64,000 bases of DNA, taken from Palsa-504 sp963744005 (lineage in GTDB: Bacteria; Actinomycetota; Actinomycetes; Streptosporangiales; Streptosporangiaceae). Location of the stretch: assembly GCA_963744005.1 (NCBI GenBank), contig CAVURU010000003.1:1178001-1242000 (forward strand), given 5' to 3'. A program made the position numbers and the translations under genes. Positions 12,625 to 21,297 of the stretch are shown here, piece after piece (within the stretch, counting starts at the first letter, position 1; every line of letters starts with the position of its first letter). The notes beneath the pieces are model-generated. The model saw only the letters and a list, made by a program, of their open reading frames with translations, did not search any database and had not been told where the DNA came from.

Positions 12625-13125
12625 CTAGCAGGCGGCGAGCGAAGCGCCCGCGGTGGCCCGGGTCATGGGGGCGATCGCGTCGCTGCCGATCCGGGTGACG
12701 AAGCGGATGGCCGGCAGCCGGGCCGCGCAGGCGGCCAGCCGGGCCCCGGACGCGGTGGTCTTCTGGAAGGTCGTCTGGCACCAGGGCCGGGCGCCGGTCC
12801 AGGGAGTACCGTTCCCCGCGTCGGCGGTCGAGTAGCCGGTATCGCAGGCGGCCATGACGTGCGTCCGGCTGCTGAGCAGGGCCCCGACGGTGATCATGGC
12901 CAGCATCATCGGGACCAGCACGAACGCGTAGATGCTGGTGCCCGCCCGCAGCCAGCCGAAGCGCCGCGGCCGGGGCCTGGGTCTGGCCAGCGGCTCCACG
13001 CCGACCGGCTCATGAACGTGCAGCCGGGCGAAAATAGCGAACATCGACACCAGACGGGGGTCGCTGACCTTCAGCGCGCCGTCCATGCGATTGAGGATCC
13101 GTTGCTGGGCGGAAGGCAAACTCAC
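12625..13125 (-). CDS. DUF3040-like single-span membrane protein
   Basis: Protein of 166 residues. The start (MSLPSAQQRILNRMDGALK, then DPRLVSMFAIFARLH) matches the N-terminal pattern of DUF3040 proteins (an E/Q-R-L motif, then a DPRL motif). A proline/arginine-rich stretch and one hydrophobic segment (YAFVLVPMMLAMITVGALL, about 85-103) follow. The C-terminal 60 residues carry four cysteines that may form disulfides outside the membrane. It is the first gene of a likely two-gene operon with the ANTAR protein. The function is unknown. Confidence 0.65.
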   Translation of the reverse strand: MSLPSAQQRILNRMDGALKVSDPRLVSMFAIFARLHVHEPVGVEPLARPRPRPRRFGWLRAGTSIYAFVLVPMMLAMITVGALLSSRTHVMAACDTGYSTADAGNGTPWTGARPWCQTTFQKTTASGARLAACAARLPAIRFVTRIGSDAIAPMTRATAGASLAAC

Positions 13126-13280
13126 CGCGAACTCCTAGCACCATGACGAACGCGGGGCACGGGACGAGCGCCTACCCCCGCCTTCTGGTCACAACCGGCG
13201 ACATTCGCAGCTTACCGGCTTGATTACGCGCACGACTCAGTTGAGCACAATTCTGCCGGCAACTACCGCGCCTCGGGTGA

Positions 13281-13946
13281 TCAGGCGGCTAAGTCGGGCA
13301 CCGCGGCGGTCACCTCGCTGGCCGCGTGCTGGCTCATCGACACCCGGATCAAGGCCGCCGCGACCCGCGCGGGCTGACCGCTGGCGGCCAGCACCCGGGC
13401 CAGGTCCGGGCCGTCGCCGGGCAGTCCCACCCGCCGGGCGCCGCTGATGACCCGGGCGTCGGCGTAGGGCGCCACCGCAGGCCAGGTGTCCTGGACCTCA
13501 CGCAGGAAGATGCTGGCTCCGGTCGGGCCGATGCCGGGGAACTCGGTCAGCAGCGAGGCGAGCCGGTCGGTGTCCGGGCCGGCGTCGTCGCGCAGGCGGC
13601 GCAGGTCGCCGTGCCACCGGCTGGTCAGCAGGTCCGCGCCGTCGCCGAGCTCGGTGGCGGTGCTCTCGTCGTAGCGCCGGTAGTGGCCGCGGCCGAGCGC
13701 GTCGACCCGGTCCTGCCAGCTGGCCTCGCTCATGGCCTTAGGGCTGCGGTAGCCGGCCGCGAACAGCTCGTGCGCGGCACCGACCGCGATGTCCGCGGTG
13801 ATCCGCGCGGACAGCAGCGTGGTCAGGACGAGCAGCTGGTACAGCGGCCCGGGCCGGTCAGCCAGCTTGATGCCCGCTTCCTCGGCGTAGGTGAAGCCGC
13901 ACTGGTCGAGCAGCGCCTTGACGATCAGCTCTGATCTTTCTGGCAT
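13281..13946 (-). CDS. HhH-GPD superfamily DNA glycosylase-like protein
   Basis: Protein of 221 residues related to endonuclease III. The helix-hairpin-helix is TEFPGIGPTGASIF (about residues 134-147), and the conserved aspartate that activates catalysis is Asp163 in YADARVIS. The position of the catalytic lysine of bifunctional glycosylases is Thr142, and the C-terminal four-cysteine iron-sulfur loop is absent (the only cysteine is Cys16). If active it should therefore be a monofunctional glycosylase without a cluster. It is 15 bases downstream of a CBS-domain gene on the same strand. The substrate base is unknown. Confidence 0.75.
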   Translation of the reverse strand: MPERSELIVKALLDQCGFTYAEEAGIKLADRPGPLYQLLVLTTLLSARITADIAVGAAHELFAAGYRSPKAMSEASWQDRVDALGRGHYRRYDESTATELGDGADLLTSRWHGDLRRLRDDAGPDTDRLASLLTEFPGIGPTGASIFLREVQDTWPAVAPYADARVISGARRVGLPGDGPDLARVLAASGQPARVAAALIRVSMSQHAASEVTAAVPDLAA

Positions 13947-13961
13947 GCGACACCCGGCCCG

Positions 13962-14381
13962 TCAGGCGCCGGGCGGGGCGGCGAAGACGCCAGGCCGGGC
14001 CGGTCGCTCGTCCCGGTCCAGGGCGAGATCCCCGATGGACACCACGCCGACCGGGACGCCGTCCCGGACCACCGGGATGCGCCGCACGGCCCGGTCCCGG
14101 ACGAGCCGGGCCGCGGCCTCGGTGTCGTCGTCGGGGCCGAGCGTGGCCAGGCTGGTGCTGCAGATGTCACCGATGCAGGTCAGCTGGGGGTCCAGGTCCT
14201 CGGCCAGGACCCGGACGGTGATGTCCTGGTCGGTGAGGAGTCCGGCGAGCTGGCCGTCGATGCTGACCAGCACAGTGCCGACGCCGTGTTCCTTCATGGC
14301 CCGCGCGGCGGTCGCCGCCGTCTCGGTCGCGGGCAGGCTCACCGGCGCCGGGGACATGATGTCCCGCAGCTTCCTCGCCAT
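13962..14381 (-). CDS. CBS-pair domain protein
   Basis: Protein of 139 residues made almost wholly of two CBS motifs. The first is LRDIMSPAPVSL...GVGTVLVSIDGQLAGLLTDQDITVRV in outline, and the second centres on AVRRIPVVRDGVPVGVVSIGD. CBS pairs bind adenine nucleotides and usually regulate other proteins. The protein is soluble. GGAGGTGAGCC lies before the ATG. It is paralogous to the CBS protein at 14914, and the two flank a small membrane protein gene on the other strand. Confidence 0.88.
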   Translation of the reverse strand: MARKLRDIMSPAPVSLPATETAATAARAMKEHGVGTVLVSIDGQLAGLLTDQDITVRVLAEDLDPQLTCIGDICSTSLATLGPDDDTEAAARLVRDRAVRRIPVVRDGVPVGVVSIGDLALDRDERPARPGVFAAPPGA

Positions 14382-14495
14382 GGGCTCACCTCCAGGGATG
14401 TTCGTTGGCGAGTACCCGCTACGGCGGCGGGCAAACGGCGAGGTTTAACCCGGCAGGCCAGGGTAGACGGCCAGAACGCAACACAGGGAGGTCGC

Positions 14496-14828
14496 ATGTC
14501 GGGATCCACGATCGGGATCGTGGTTATCGCCGTGGTCGCCGTGGTAGCGCTGCTCACCTGGGTTCTCCTGGTCCGGCGCGCCGCCGACCACCCCGGGCAG
14601 GAGCACCCGCAGCGCAGCGAGATGACGGGGCTCGTCCAGGGAGGCCAGCACGTAGGCGGCGGCCGCAGCGTGGCCCCGACGCGGGACGCGCCGGTGCCGT
14701 TTGGCGGGGGCGACCCGCCGACCGCGGAAGAGGAGGACGTGCTCTCGGCGCAGGCACGAGCCAAGGCGCACGCCGAGCACGAGGCCCGGGTGCACGCCGA
14801 GCACCCGTCCGGGGACTCGGACCGCTAG
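14496..14828 (+). CDS. Small single-pass membrane protein, function unknown
   Basis: Protein of 110 residues. One N-terminal hydrophobic segment (IGIVVIAVVAVVALLTWVLL, residues 6-25) is followed by a basic RR and then a hydrophilic, Ala/His/Glu-rich tail (AKAHAEHEARVHAEH) that is probably helical. The ATG at 14496 is chosen because GGGAGG lies five bases upstream; earlier in-frame starts would overlap the CBS gene on the other strand. I recognise no family. Confidence 0.65.
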   Translation: MSGSTIGIVVIAVVAVVALLTWVLLVRRAADHPGQEHPQRSEMTGLVQGGQHVGGGRSVAPTRDAPVPFGGGDPPTAEEEDVLSAQARAKAHAEHEARVHAEHPSGDSDR

Positions 14829-14843
14829 CCGGGGTTCCTGCTT

Positions 14844-14868
14844 AGGCCGCCGCCGCGTGCGGCGGCTT
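14844..14868. terminator. Bidirectional hairpin between convergent genes
   Basis: An eight-base GC stem (GCCGCCGC with GCGGCGGC) around loop CGCGT is flanked by AG and CTT that extend the pairing. It lies in the gap between the membrane protein stop at 14828 and the CBS stop at 14914, so it could end both transcripts. Confidence 0.6.
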
Positions 14869-14913
14869 AATGCTGTCCGGGCCCATTCAGGCGGACCGGG
14901 TCGGGGCCCGCGG

Positions 14914-15291
14914 TCACGCGGCCTGGTCGTGCAGGGCCAGGTCGCCCAGCGACACCACGCCCGCGACCTGACCGTCGTCGATCACCGGCAGCCGGCGCAC
15001 GGAGTGCGCGCGCATCAGCCGCTCGGCGACGTCCGCGTCCTCGTCGGCGCGGACCCCGATGAGGTCACCGCTGGCCAGCGGGCCGACCGGCTCGTCCGGG
15101 CACCGCGCTTCGGCCACCGCCCGGACGACCAGGTCGCGGGCGGTGACCAGGCCGTGCAGCGTCTGGCCGCTGACGACCAGGACGGCGCCCACTCCCCAGT
15201 CCCGCATGGTCCGCGCGGCGTCACCGATGGACTGGTGGTAATCGACCCCGATGGGACCTGGGGTCATCACGTCACGCACCTTGGCGTTCAT
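14914..15291 (-). CDS. CBS-pair domain protein
   Basis: Protein of 125 residues with two CBS motifs (VRDVMTPGPIGV...GVGAVLVVSGQTLHGLVTARD in outline, then SVRRLPVIDDGQVAGVVSLGD). It resembles the CBS protein at 13962 and is probably a duplicate. It is the last gene of a minus-strand run from DUF3052 through ahpE and a zinc-ribbon protein, 90 bases after the latter. It probably binds adenylates in the cytosol; the partner is unknown. Confidence 0.87.
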   Translation of the reverse strand: MNAKVRDVMTPGPIGVDYHQSIGDAARTMRDWGVGAVLVVSGQTLHGLVTARDLVVRAVAEARCPDEPVGPLASGDLIGVRADEDADVAERLMRAHSVRRLPVIDDGQVAGVVSLGDLALHDQAA

Positions 15292-15381
15292 GACGTCCTC
15301 CCCGTCGCGACTCGGCTGCTCTGGTCCTCTTGGCTACCAGGCACAACCTGTCCTAAACACCGGACGGGCCGGCGGGGCGGA

Positions 15382-15711
15382 TCAGGCGCGGCCCAGCAGG
15401 CGGTCCAGTGCGCGGCTGACCTCGTCGGCCAGGGAGCCGTCCTTGGTCACGGCCGGGTCGGTAGCGACGGCCTGGACCGCGGCCCGGCTGTCGCTGACCA
15501 GCCCGCAGTCCAGGCACTCGACCTGGCCCAGCCGCCGGATCAGGTGAGCGCTACGGCACTTGGCGCAGTGCTCGAGCTCGGCGGTCCAGTCGGCTGACTC
15601 CTGGCACCCGGGGCAGATGAGCACGAGGCGGTCGTGCCTGACCCCGCGCCGCCAGGGGCTCTGGCCGCGTTCCGGGTCTGTCTGCCGCATACCGCAGCGG
15701 TAACACGGCAC
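15382..15711 (-). CDS. Zinc-ribbon protein, function unknown
   Basis: Protein of 109 residues with four CxxC pairs (Cys3/6, 33/36, 49/52 and 66/69), enough for two zinc sites. The motifs are CYRC, CPGC, CAKC and CLDC. The C-terminal third is helical with no cysteines. It lies 30 bases after ahpE on the same strand. Zinc ribbons of this size often bind nucleic acid or protein; nothing here decides which. Confidence 0.75.
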   Translation of the reverse strand: MPCYRCGMRQTDPERGQSPWRRGVRHDRLVLICPGCQESADWTAELEHCAKCRSAHLIRRLGQVECLDCGLVSDSRAAVQAVATDPAVTKDGSLADEVSRALDRLLGRA

Positions 15712-15741
15712 TCCCGACGACCTCCCGTGATGAAACCTGCG

Positions 15742-16203
15742 CTAGCCGAGAGCGGCGAGCGCCCGGGCGTACTCGGCGAGGTCGCGCGCCTGCGGGATCG
15801 GGTTGATCACCTTCCACCGCACGACGCCGGCCTGGTCGATGACGTACGTGCCCCTGACCGCCACGCCGCGGTCCGGGTCGAAGACACCGTACCGCCTGGC
15901 CACCTCGCCGTGCGGCCAGAAATCCGAGAGCAGCCCGAAGCCGAAGTGCTCAGCGTCAGCCCAGGTCCGGTGCGTGAAGACGGAGTCCACCGACACGGTG
16001 AGCAGCTCGACGTCGGCGCGGGCCAGGGCGGGGAATTCATCGCGCAGGGCGGTCAGCTCGCCGGTGCACACGCCGCTGAAGGCGAGCGGGTAGAAGACCA
16101 GCAGCACGTTCCGGGCGCCGCGGAAGCGGGACAGCCGCACGGGCGTGCCGTGCTGGTCGGGCAGCTCGAAGTCCGGCGCCTGGTCACCGACGTCCACCGG
16201 CAC
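15742..16203 (-). CDS. ahpE: Peroxiredoxin, AhpE type
   Basis: Thiol peroxidase of 153 residues, the same length as mycobacterial AhpE. The peroxidatic Cys46 is in the motif PLAFSGVCTGEL, and no second cysteine is present, so it is a one-Cys enzyme that needs an external thiol. The fold starts DVGDQAPDFELPDQHG. Reduction of peroxides and peroxynitrite is the known family role. It sits between DUF3052 and the zinc-ribbon gene in a minus-strand operon next to aceE, a grouping also seen in other actinobacteria. Confidence 0.9.
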   Translation of the reverse strand: MPVDVGDQAPDFELPDQHGTPVRLSRFRGARNVLLVFYPLAFSGVCTGELTALRDEFPALARADVELLTVSVDSVFTHRTWADAEHFGFGLLSDFWPHGEVARRYGVFDPDRGVAVRGTYVIDQAGVVRWKVINPIPQARDLAEYARALAALG

Positions 16204-16250
16204 GCCTGATCCTTCCGCGGCCGGTCCGGCGGCCGCGGCGCGGACGGCGG

Positions 16251-16679
16251 CTACCGTCGTGCCTTCGGCGCGACCAGACGGGTGCCGGACCAGTCGCGGC
16301 CCGCGCTCACGCTGGAGGTCTGGGAGAGGCCGGCCGTGGGCGCGGCCTCGCCGATGTCGCTGGGCTCCACGTGGCCGTCCCGGCCCGCCTTGGGCGTGAG
16401 CAGCCAGATGTACCCGCCGTCGGCCAGCGGCGTCAGCGCGTCGACCAGCGCGTCGACGAGGTCACCGTCCTCGTCGCGCCACCACAGCAGGACCACGTCG
16501 ACGACGTCGTCGTAGTCTTCGTCGACCAGCTCCACATCGTCGATCTGGGTGATCGCTTCGCGCAGCTGCTCGTCGCAATCATCGTCGTAGCCGATTTCCT
16601 GCACCACCTGGCCCGGCTTGATGCCGAGCCGCTCGGCCTGGCCGCGTTCATCCTGGGCCTGGCCCGCGGTCGCGCTCAC
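16251..16679 (-). CDS. DUF3052 family protein
   Basis: Soluble acidic protein of 142 residues. The start AERLGIKPGQVVQEIGYDDD, the acidic middle (DEDYDDVVDVVLLWW) and the motif GGYIWLLTPKAGRDG are typical of DUF3052, a family of unknown function that is regularly found beside aceE. It is the first gene of the minus-strand operon with ahpE and is divergent from aceE across 419 bases. Confidence 0.88.
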   Translation of the reverse strand: MSATAGQAQDERGQAERLGIKPGQVVQEIGYDDDCDEQLREAITQIDDVELVDEDYDDVVDVVLLWWRDEDGDLVDALVDALTPLADGGYIWLLTPKAGRDGHVEPSDIGEAAPTAGLSQTSSVSAGRDWSGTRLVAPKARR

Positions 16680-17098
16680 TGACGTCCTCCTGGATCCTTC
16701 CCCGCGCCGGTGCGCCTTCCGGCGGCGACGCGTCAGCTACTTCTTGTTGGGACAGTTCACACTGGGTCGGCCCGGTGCGCAAGTGCCAATCGCCAGGCCC
16801 GCGAAATCAGGCCCCATATTTTGATCTGGCGGGGCCGCGGAGCCGTTACTCTAGGACCGCATTCATCACCTAGCGTAACTTCCAGGCTCCGCTCTGCGCG
16901 AAACCGGGGATTGGCCGGGCGTCCCGGCCCGCCCGCTGCATGAGCTCTCGCCCGCGGCAGCTACCGTCAAGTAGAGGTGCGCTCCGGGCCGGTTCGTAAG
17001 ACGATTGACCTGGACAGTACCGAGCAAGGGCCCGTGACAAGGCACCAACCCCCGCGGCCAACAGCCGCCCGAGTTACTGCGGAAGGCGAGGCTACCCC
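16680..17098. other. Intergenic region between DUF3052 and aceE
   Basis: These 419 bases separate divergent genes and should hold both promoters. I see no convincing gene and no strong hairpin. The overlapping open frames run opposite to, or out of frame with, aceE and lack a ribosome site. The stretch 16840-16890 is less GC-rich than its surroundings and is the likeliest promoter zone. Confidence 0.5.
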
Positions 17099-19852
17099 GT
17101 GGCTTCCGGACGCCAGCGATTCTCCATTATCAGCGACGGCCTGCCGAGCCAGCTGCCCGATACCGATCCAGACGAGACCCGCGAATGGATCGAGTCCTTC
17201 GACGACGTCGTCCAGAGCAGAGGCCGGACCCGGGCCAGGTACGTCATGCTGCGCCTGCTGGAGCGGGCGCGCGAGCAGCAGGTCGGCGTGCCCGGCCTGC
17301 GCAGCACCGACTACATCAACACCATCCCGCCCGAGCGGGAGCCGTGGTTCCCGGGCGATGAGTACGTCGAGCGCCGGATCAGGGCCTACGTCCGGTGGAA
17401 CGCCGCCATCATGGTGTCGCGGGCCAACCGGCCCGGCCTGGGCGTGGGCGGCCACATCGCCACCTACGCCTCGGCGGCCTCGCTGTACGAGGTGGGCTTC
17501 AACCACTTCTTCCACGGCAAGGACCACGGCGAATCCGGCGACCAGGTCTTCATCCAGGGCCACGCGGCCCCGGGCATCTACGCGCGGGCCTTCCTGGAGG
17601 GGCGGCTGAGCGAGGACCAGCTCAACGGGTTCCGGCAGGAGCTCTCGCACCGCGGCGGCGGGCTGCCCTCCTACCCGCACCCACGGCTGATGCCGGACTT
17701 CTGGGAGTTCCCGACGGTGTCCATGGGCCTGGGCCCGCTGAACTCGATCTACCAGGCCCGGTTCAACCGGTACCTGCTGGCCCGCGAGATCCACGACACC
17801 TCGCGCTCGCACGTATGGGCGTTCCTCGGTGACGGCGAGATGGACGAGCCGGAGGCCATCGGCGCTATCGGCGTGGCCGCCCGCGAGGAACTGGACAACC
17901 TGACCTTCGTCATCAACTGCAACCTGCAGCGGCTGGACGGCCCGGTGCGCGGCAACGGCAAGATCATCCAGGAGCTGGAGTCGACCTTCCGCGGTGCGGG
18001 CTGGAACGTCATCAAGGTCATCTGGGGCCGCGACTGGGACCCGCTGCTGGCCGCCGACACCGACGGCGTGCTGGTGAACAAGATGAACACCACGCCGGAC
18101 GGACAGTTCCAGACCTACAGCGTGGAGTCTGGCGCCTACATCCGGGAGAACTTCTTCGGCGGCGACCCCCGGCTGCGCTCCATGGTGGCGCACCTGTCGG
18201 ATGAGGAGCTGCGCAACCTGTCCCGCGGCGGCCACGACTACCGCAAGGTGTACGCGGCCTTCAAGGCGGCCCGGGAGCACACCGGCCAGCCGACGGTCAT
18301 CCTGGCCCACACCATCAAGGGCTGGACGCTGGGGCCGGACTTCGAGGCCCGCAACGCCACGCACCAGATGAAGAAGCTGACCGTGGCCGAGCTGAAGGAC
18401 TTCCGGGACCGGCTGTTCCTGGACATCCCGGACGCCGCGCTGGAAGCCGAGCTGCCGCCCTACTACCACCCGGGCGAGAACTCCGACGAGATCCAGTACA
18501 TGCGCGAGCGGCGGGCGGCCCTGGGCGGCGTGCTGCCGCGCCGGGTGGTGCGGGCCAAGGCGCTGAACCTGCCGGGCGACGCGGCGTACGACGAGCTGCG
18601 CAAGGGGTCGGGCAAGCAGGCCGTCGCCACCACCATGGCGTTCGTCCGGCTGCTCAAGGACCTGATGAAGGACCCGGAGATCGGCGAGCGGTTCGTGCCC
18701 ATCATCCCGGACGAGGCCCGGACGTTCGGCATGGACTCGCTGTTCCCGACGGCGAAGATCTACTCCCCGCACGGGCAGACCTACGATGCCGTCGACCGGA
18801 ACCTGCTGCTGTCCTACAAGGAGTCCGAGAAGGGCCAGATCCTGCACGAGGGCATCAGCGAGGCGGGCGCAATGGGCTCGGTGATCGCGGCCGGGACCTC
18901 CTACGCCACGCACGGCACGCACATGATCCCGGTGTACGTGTTCTACTCGATGTTCGGCTGGCAGCGGACCGGCGATGAGATGTGGGCGTTCGGCGACCAG
19001 CTGGGCCGCGGCTTCCTGCTCGGGGCCACGGCCGGCCGGACCACGCTGACCGGTGAGGGCCTGCAGCACAACGACGGGCACTCGCTGCTGCTGTCCTCGG
19101 TGTCGGAGGCCTGCGTGTCGTATGACTGCGCGTGGGCCTTCGAGCTGTCCTACGTGGTCCGCGACGCGCTGCGCCGGATGTACGACGCCTCGCCGGAGCA
19201 CCCGGACGGCGAGAACATCTTCTACTACCTGACCGTGTACAACGAGCCGTACCCGCAGCCGGCCGAGCTCTCGTCCTTCCCGGGCGGCCCGGCCGAGCTG
19301 GAGAAGGCCATCCTGCGGGGGCTGTACCTGTACGCGCCGTCGCCGGAGGCGGGCTCGGCGCCGCGGGGCCAGATCCTGGCCTCGGGGGTGACCGTCCGGG
19401 AGGCGCTGCGCGCTCAGGAGCTGCTGGCCACCGACTGGGGCGTGTCGGCTGACGTCTGGTCGGCCACCTCGTGGACCGAGCTGCGCCGGGAGGCGCTGGC
19501 CTGCGAGTCCTGGAACATGCTGCATCCCGCCGAGCCGCCGCGCGTGCCCTACGTGGCCTCGGCCCTGGCCGGCGCGCAGGGCCCGGTGGTGGCGGTGTCG
19601 GACTGGATCAAGGCGGTGCCCGACCAGATCGCCCGCTGGGTGCCCGGGACGTACACCTCGCTGGGGACCGACGGGTTCGGCTTCTCCGACACCCGCCCGG
19701 CGGCCCGGCGGTACTTCCACGTGGACGCGGAGTCGATCGCCGTGGCGGTGCTGTGGGAGCTGGCCCGGTCCGGGGCGGTGGACGCCGGCCTTCCGGCTCA
19801 GGCCATCGCCCGCTACGGCCTGGACCTCCCGGTGAGCGAGGCCCTGTCGTAA
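17099..19852 (+). CDS. aceE: Pyruvate dehydrogenase E1 component, homodimeric type
   Basis: Thiamine-diphosphate enzyme of 917 residues that decarboxylates pyruvate and acetylates the E2 lipoyl domain. It has the homodimeric E1 layout and the usual length (about 890-920). The ThDP-binding motif is GDGEMDEPEAIGAIG near residue 244, followed by NCNLQRLDGPVRGN. Other family blocks are NHFFHGKDHGESGDQVFIQG, HTIKGWTLGPDFEARNATHQ, PDEARTFGMDSLFPTAKIYS and GEGLQHNDGHSLLLSS. The GTG start is preceded by GGAAGGCGAGG. It is followed after 26 bases by fasR on the same strand. Confidence 0.96.
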   Translation: MASGRQRFSIISDGLPSQLPDTDPDETREWIESFDDVVQSRGRTRARYVMLRLLERAREQQVGVPGLRSTDYINTIPPEREPWFPGDEYVERRIRAYVRWNAAIMVSRANRPGLGVGGHIATYASAASLYEVGFNHFFHGKDHGESGDQVFIQGHAAPGIYARAFLEGRLSEDQLNGFRQELSHRGGGLPSYPHPRLMPDFWEFPTVSMGLGPLNSIYQARFNRYLLAREIHDTSRSHVWAFLGDGEMDEPEAIGAIGVAAREELDNLTFVINCNLQRLDGPVRGNGKIIQELESTFRGAGWNVIKVIWGRDWDPLLAADTDGVLVNKMNTTPDGQFQTYSVESGAYIRENFFGGDPRLRSMVAHLSDEELRNLSRGGHDYRKVYAAFKAAREHTGQPTVILAHTIKGWTLGPDFEARNATHQMKKLTVAELKDFRDRLFLDIPDAALEAELPPYYHPGENSDEIQYMRERRAALGGVLPRRVVRAKALNLPGDAAYDELRKGSGKQAVATTMAFVRLLKDLMKDPEIGERFVPIIPDEARTFGMDSLFPTAKIYSPHGQTYDAVDRNLLLSYKESEKGQILHEGISEAGAMGSVIAAGTSYATHGTHMIPVYVFYSMFGWQRTGDEMWAFGDQLGRGFLLGATAGRTTLTGEGLQHNDGHSLLLSSVSEACVSYDCAWAFELSYVVRDALRRMYDASPEHPDGENIFYYLTVYNEPYPQPAELSSFPGGPAELEKAILRGLYLYAPSPEAGSAPRGQILASGVTVREALRAQELLATDWGVSADVWSATSWTELRREALACESWNMLHPAEPPRVPYVASALAGAQGPVVAVSDWIKAVPDQIARWVPGTYTSLGTDGFGFSDTRPAARRYFHVDAESIAVAVLWELARSGAVDAGLPAQAIARYGLDLPVSEALS

Positions 19853-19878
19853 CGCGGCCTGCGCCGGCGAGCGCGGCG

Positions 19879-21109
19879 ATGGCGGCCGATCAGGCCCGGG
19901 CGGGCGGCCCGCGGGTGAACGCGGAGACCGTCCGCCGGATCGAGCGGTCGGCCGGCACCCTGGGCACGGCCGCCATCACCGCGATGGAGAAGCCGGCTGC
20001 CCTGGTTCAGGCAGCTGTCCGCGGAGAACCGGTCCTGGCTCGGGCTGGTCGCGCAGGCGGGAGTGGCCGCGTTCAGCGACTGGATCGCCCATCCCGAGCG
20101 GGACCGGCCCGCGGTGACCGAGGTGTTCGGCACGGCCCCGCGGGAGCTGGCCCGGGCGGTCAGCCTGCAGCACGCGGTGGAGATGGTGCGGGTCATCATC
20201 GATGCGGTGGAATCCCGGGTCGACGAGCTGGCCGCGCCGGGCAACGAGGCGGAGCTGCGCGAGGCGGTGCTGACCTACGCCCGGGAGATCGCCTTCAGCG
20301 CGGCCCTGGTGTACGCGCGCACCGCGGAGGCGCGCGGCGCGTGGGACGCCCGGCTGGAGGCGCTGGTGGTCGACTCACTGGTGCGGGGCGACACCGAGGA
20401 GTCGCTGCACTCGTGGGCGGCCGCGCTGAACTGGTCGTCAACGCCGGTCACGGTGGTGGTCGGGACCATCGGCGACGAGGACGCCGGCCTGGGCGATGAT
20501 GCCGGGCTCGCCGGGCGGCCGGGCGTCGTGGTCGAGCCGCTCATCGAGGAGCTGCGCGCGCAGGCCCGGCGGGCCCGGCTGGACCTGCTGGCCGGCGTGC
20601 ACGGCAACCGGCTCATCCTGGTCATCGGGGGTAGCGATGACCCCATCGCCGCCGCCGAGCGGTTCGCCGGGCGGTTCGGGCCAGGGCCGGTGATCGTCGG
20701 CCCGCTGGTCCGTGACCTGCGCAGCGCGTCGATCTCGGCCCGGGCCGCGCTGGCCGCGCTGCGCGCCGCCCCGGCCTGGCCGGACGCGCCCCGGCCGACC
20801 GGCGCCGACGACCTGCTGCCCGAGCGGGCGCTGAGCGGCGACCCGGACGCCCGGGCCGCGCTGATCAGCGACGTCTACGAGCCGCTGCTGGGCGGCGGGC
20901 ACGCGCTGCTGGACACCCTGACGACCTACCTGGAGCAGGGCTCGTCGCTGGAGGCCACCGCGCGCCTGCTGTACGTGCACCCGAACACGGTCCGGTACCG
21001 GCTGCGCCGGGTGGCGGAGCTCACCGACTACTCGCCGTCGTCCGGGCGGGACGGCTTCACGCTGTGGGTGGCGATCGCGCTGGGCCGGCTGGCCGACAAG
21101 CGCCGCTGA
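19879..21109 (+). CDS. fasR: FasR-type PucR/CdaR-family activator of the fab operon (frameshift near 19993)
   Basis: DNA-binding regulator that, by position and family, should activate the downstream fabD-fabH-acpP-fabF genes, as FasR does in Streptomyces. The C-terminal helix-turn-helix is LEATARLLYVHPNTVRYRLR; the middle is a PucR/GGDEF-like region. The N-terminus VNAETVRRIERSAGTLGTAA continues naturally into RLPWFRQLSAENRSWLGLV only if one C at 19993-19994 is removed. As sequenced, the gene is split, and the downstream frame has its first start only at 20063 (GTG), losing about 60 residues. The ATG at 19879 has a weak ribosome site; GTG at 19915 is an alternative. The frame is otherwise intact for 1100 bases, so a sequencing error or a very recent change is likely. 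Confidence 0.8.
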
Positions 21110-21212
21110 CTCCCCTGGGCGCCCCCTGGCCTGTTGACCTGGCCGCGAGCCTCCGGCCGGGGCCGCGGGGCACGCGCGGCGTGACAGGCCGGTAACAGCT
21201 ACGTAAACGACC

Positions 21213-21229
21213 TTGTAGGAATGCTACAA
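21213..21229. promoter_or_regulatory. Inverted repeat upstream of fabD, candidate operator
   Basis: TTGTAG and CTACAA form a perfect six-base inverted repeat around GAATG, 69 bases before the fabD ATG, in a locally AT-rich patch. TTGTAG may also serve as a -35 with TAGCGA 16 bases downstream as a -10. FasR is the obvious candidate binder because its gene is adjacent. Function is inferred from position alone. Confidence 0.4.
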
Positions 21230-21297
21230 AGAAATAGCGACTAACTTCGTGCCGTTCGGCATTCATCTAGCGGACTTCTACAGGGCACTCTGATGAG

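Noticed and set aside
16967..19720. Open frame of 917 codons antisense to aceE
   Set aside because: Composition is His/Arg/Gly/Val-rich shadow sequence; aceE on the plus strand is unambiguous.
19471..20499. Open frame overlapping the end of aceE and the fasR region
   Set aside because: Shadow frame rich in Arg/Gly/Ala; the frames of aceE and FasR give the family-like proteins.
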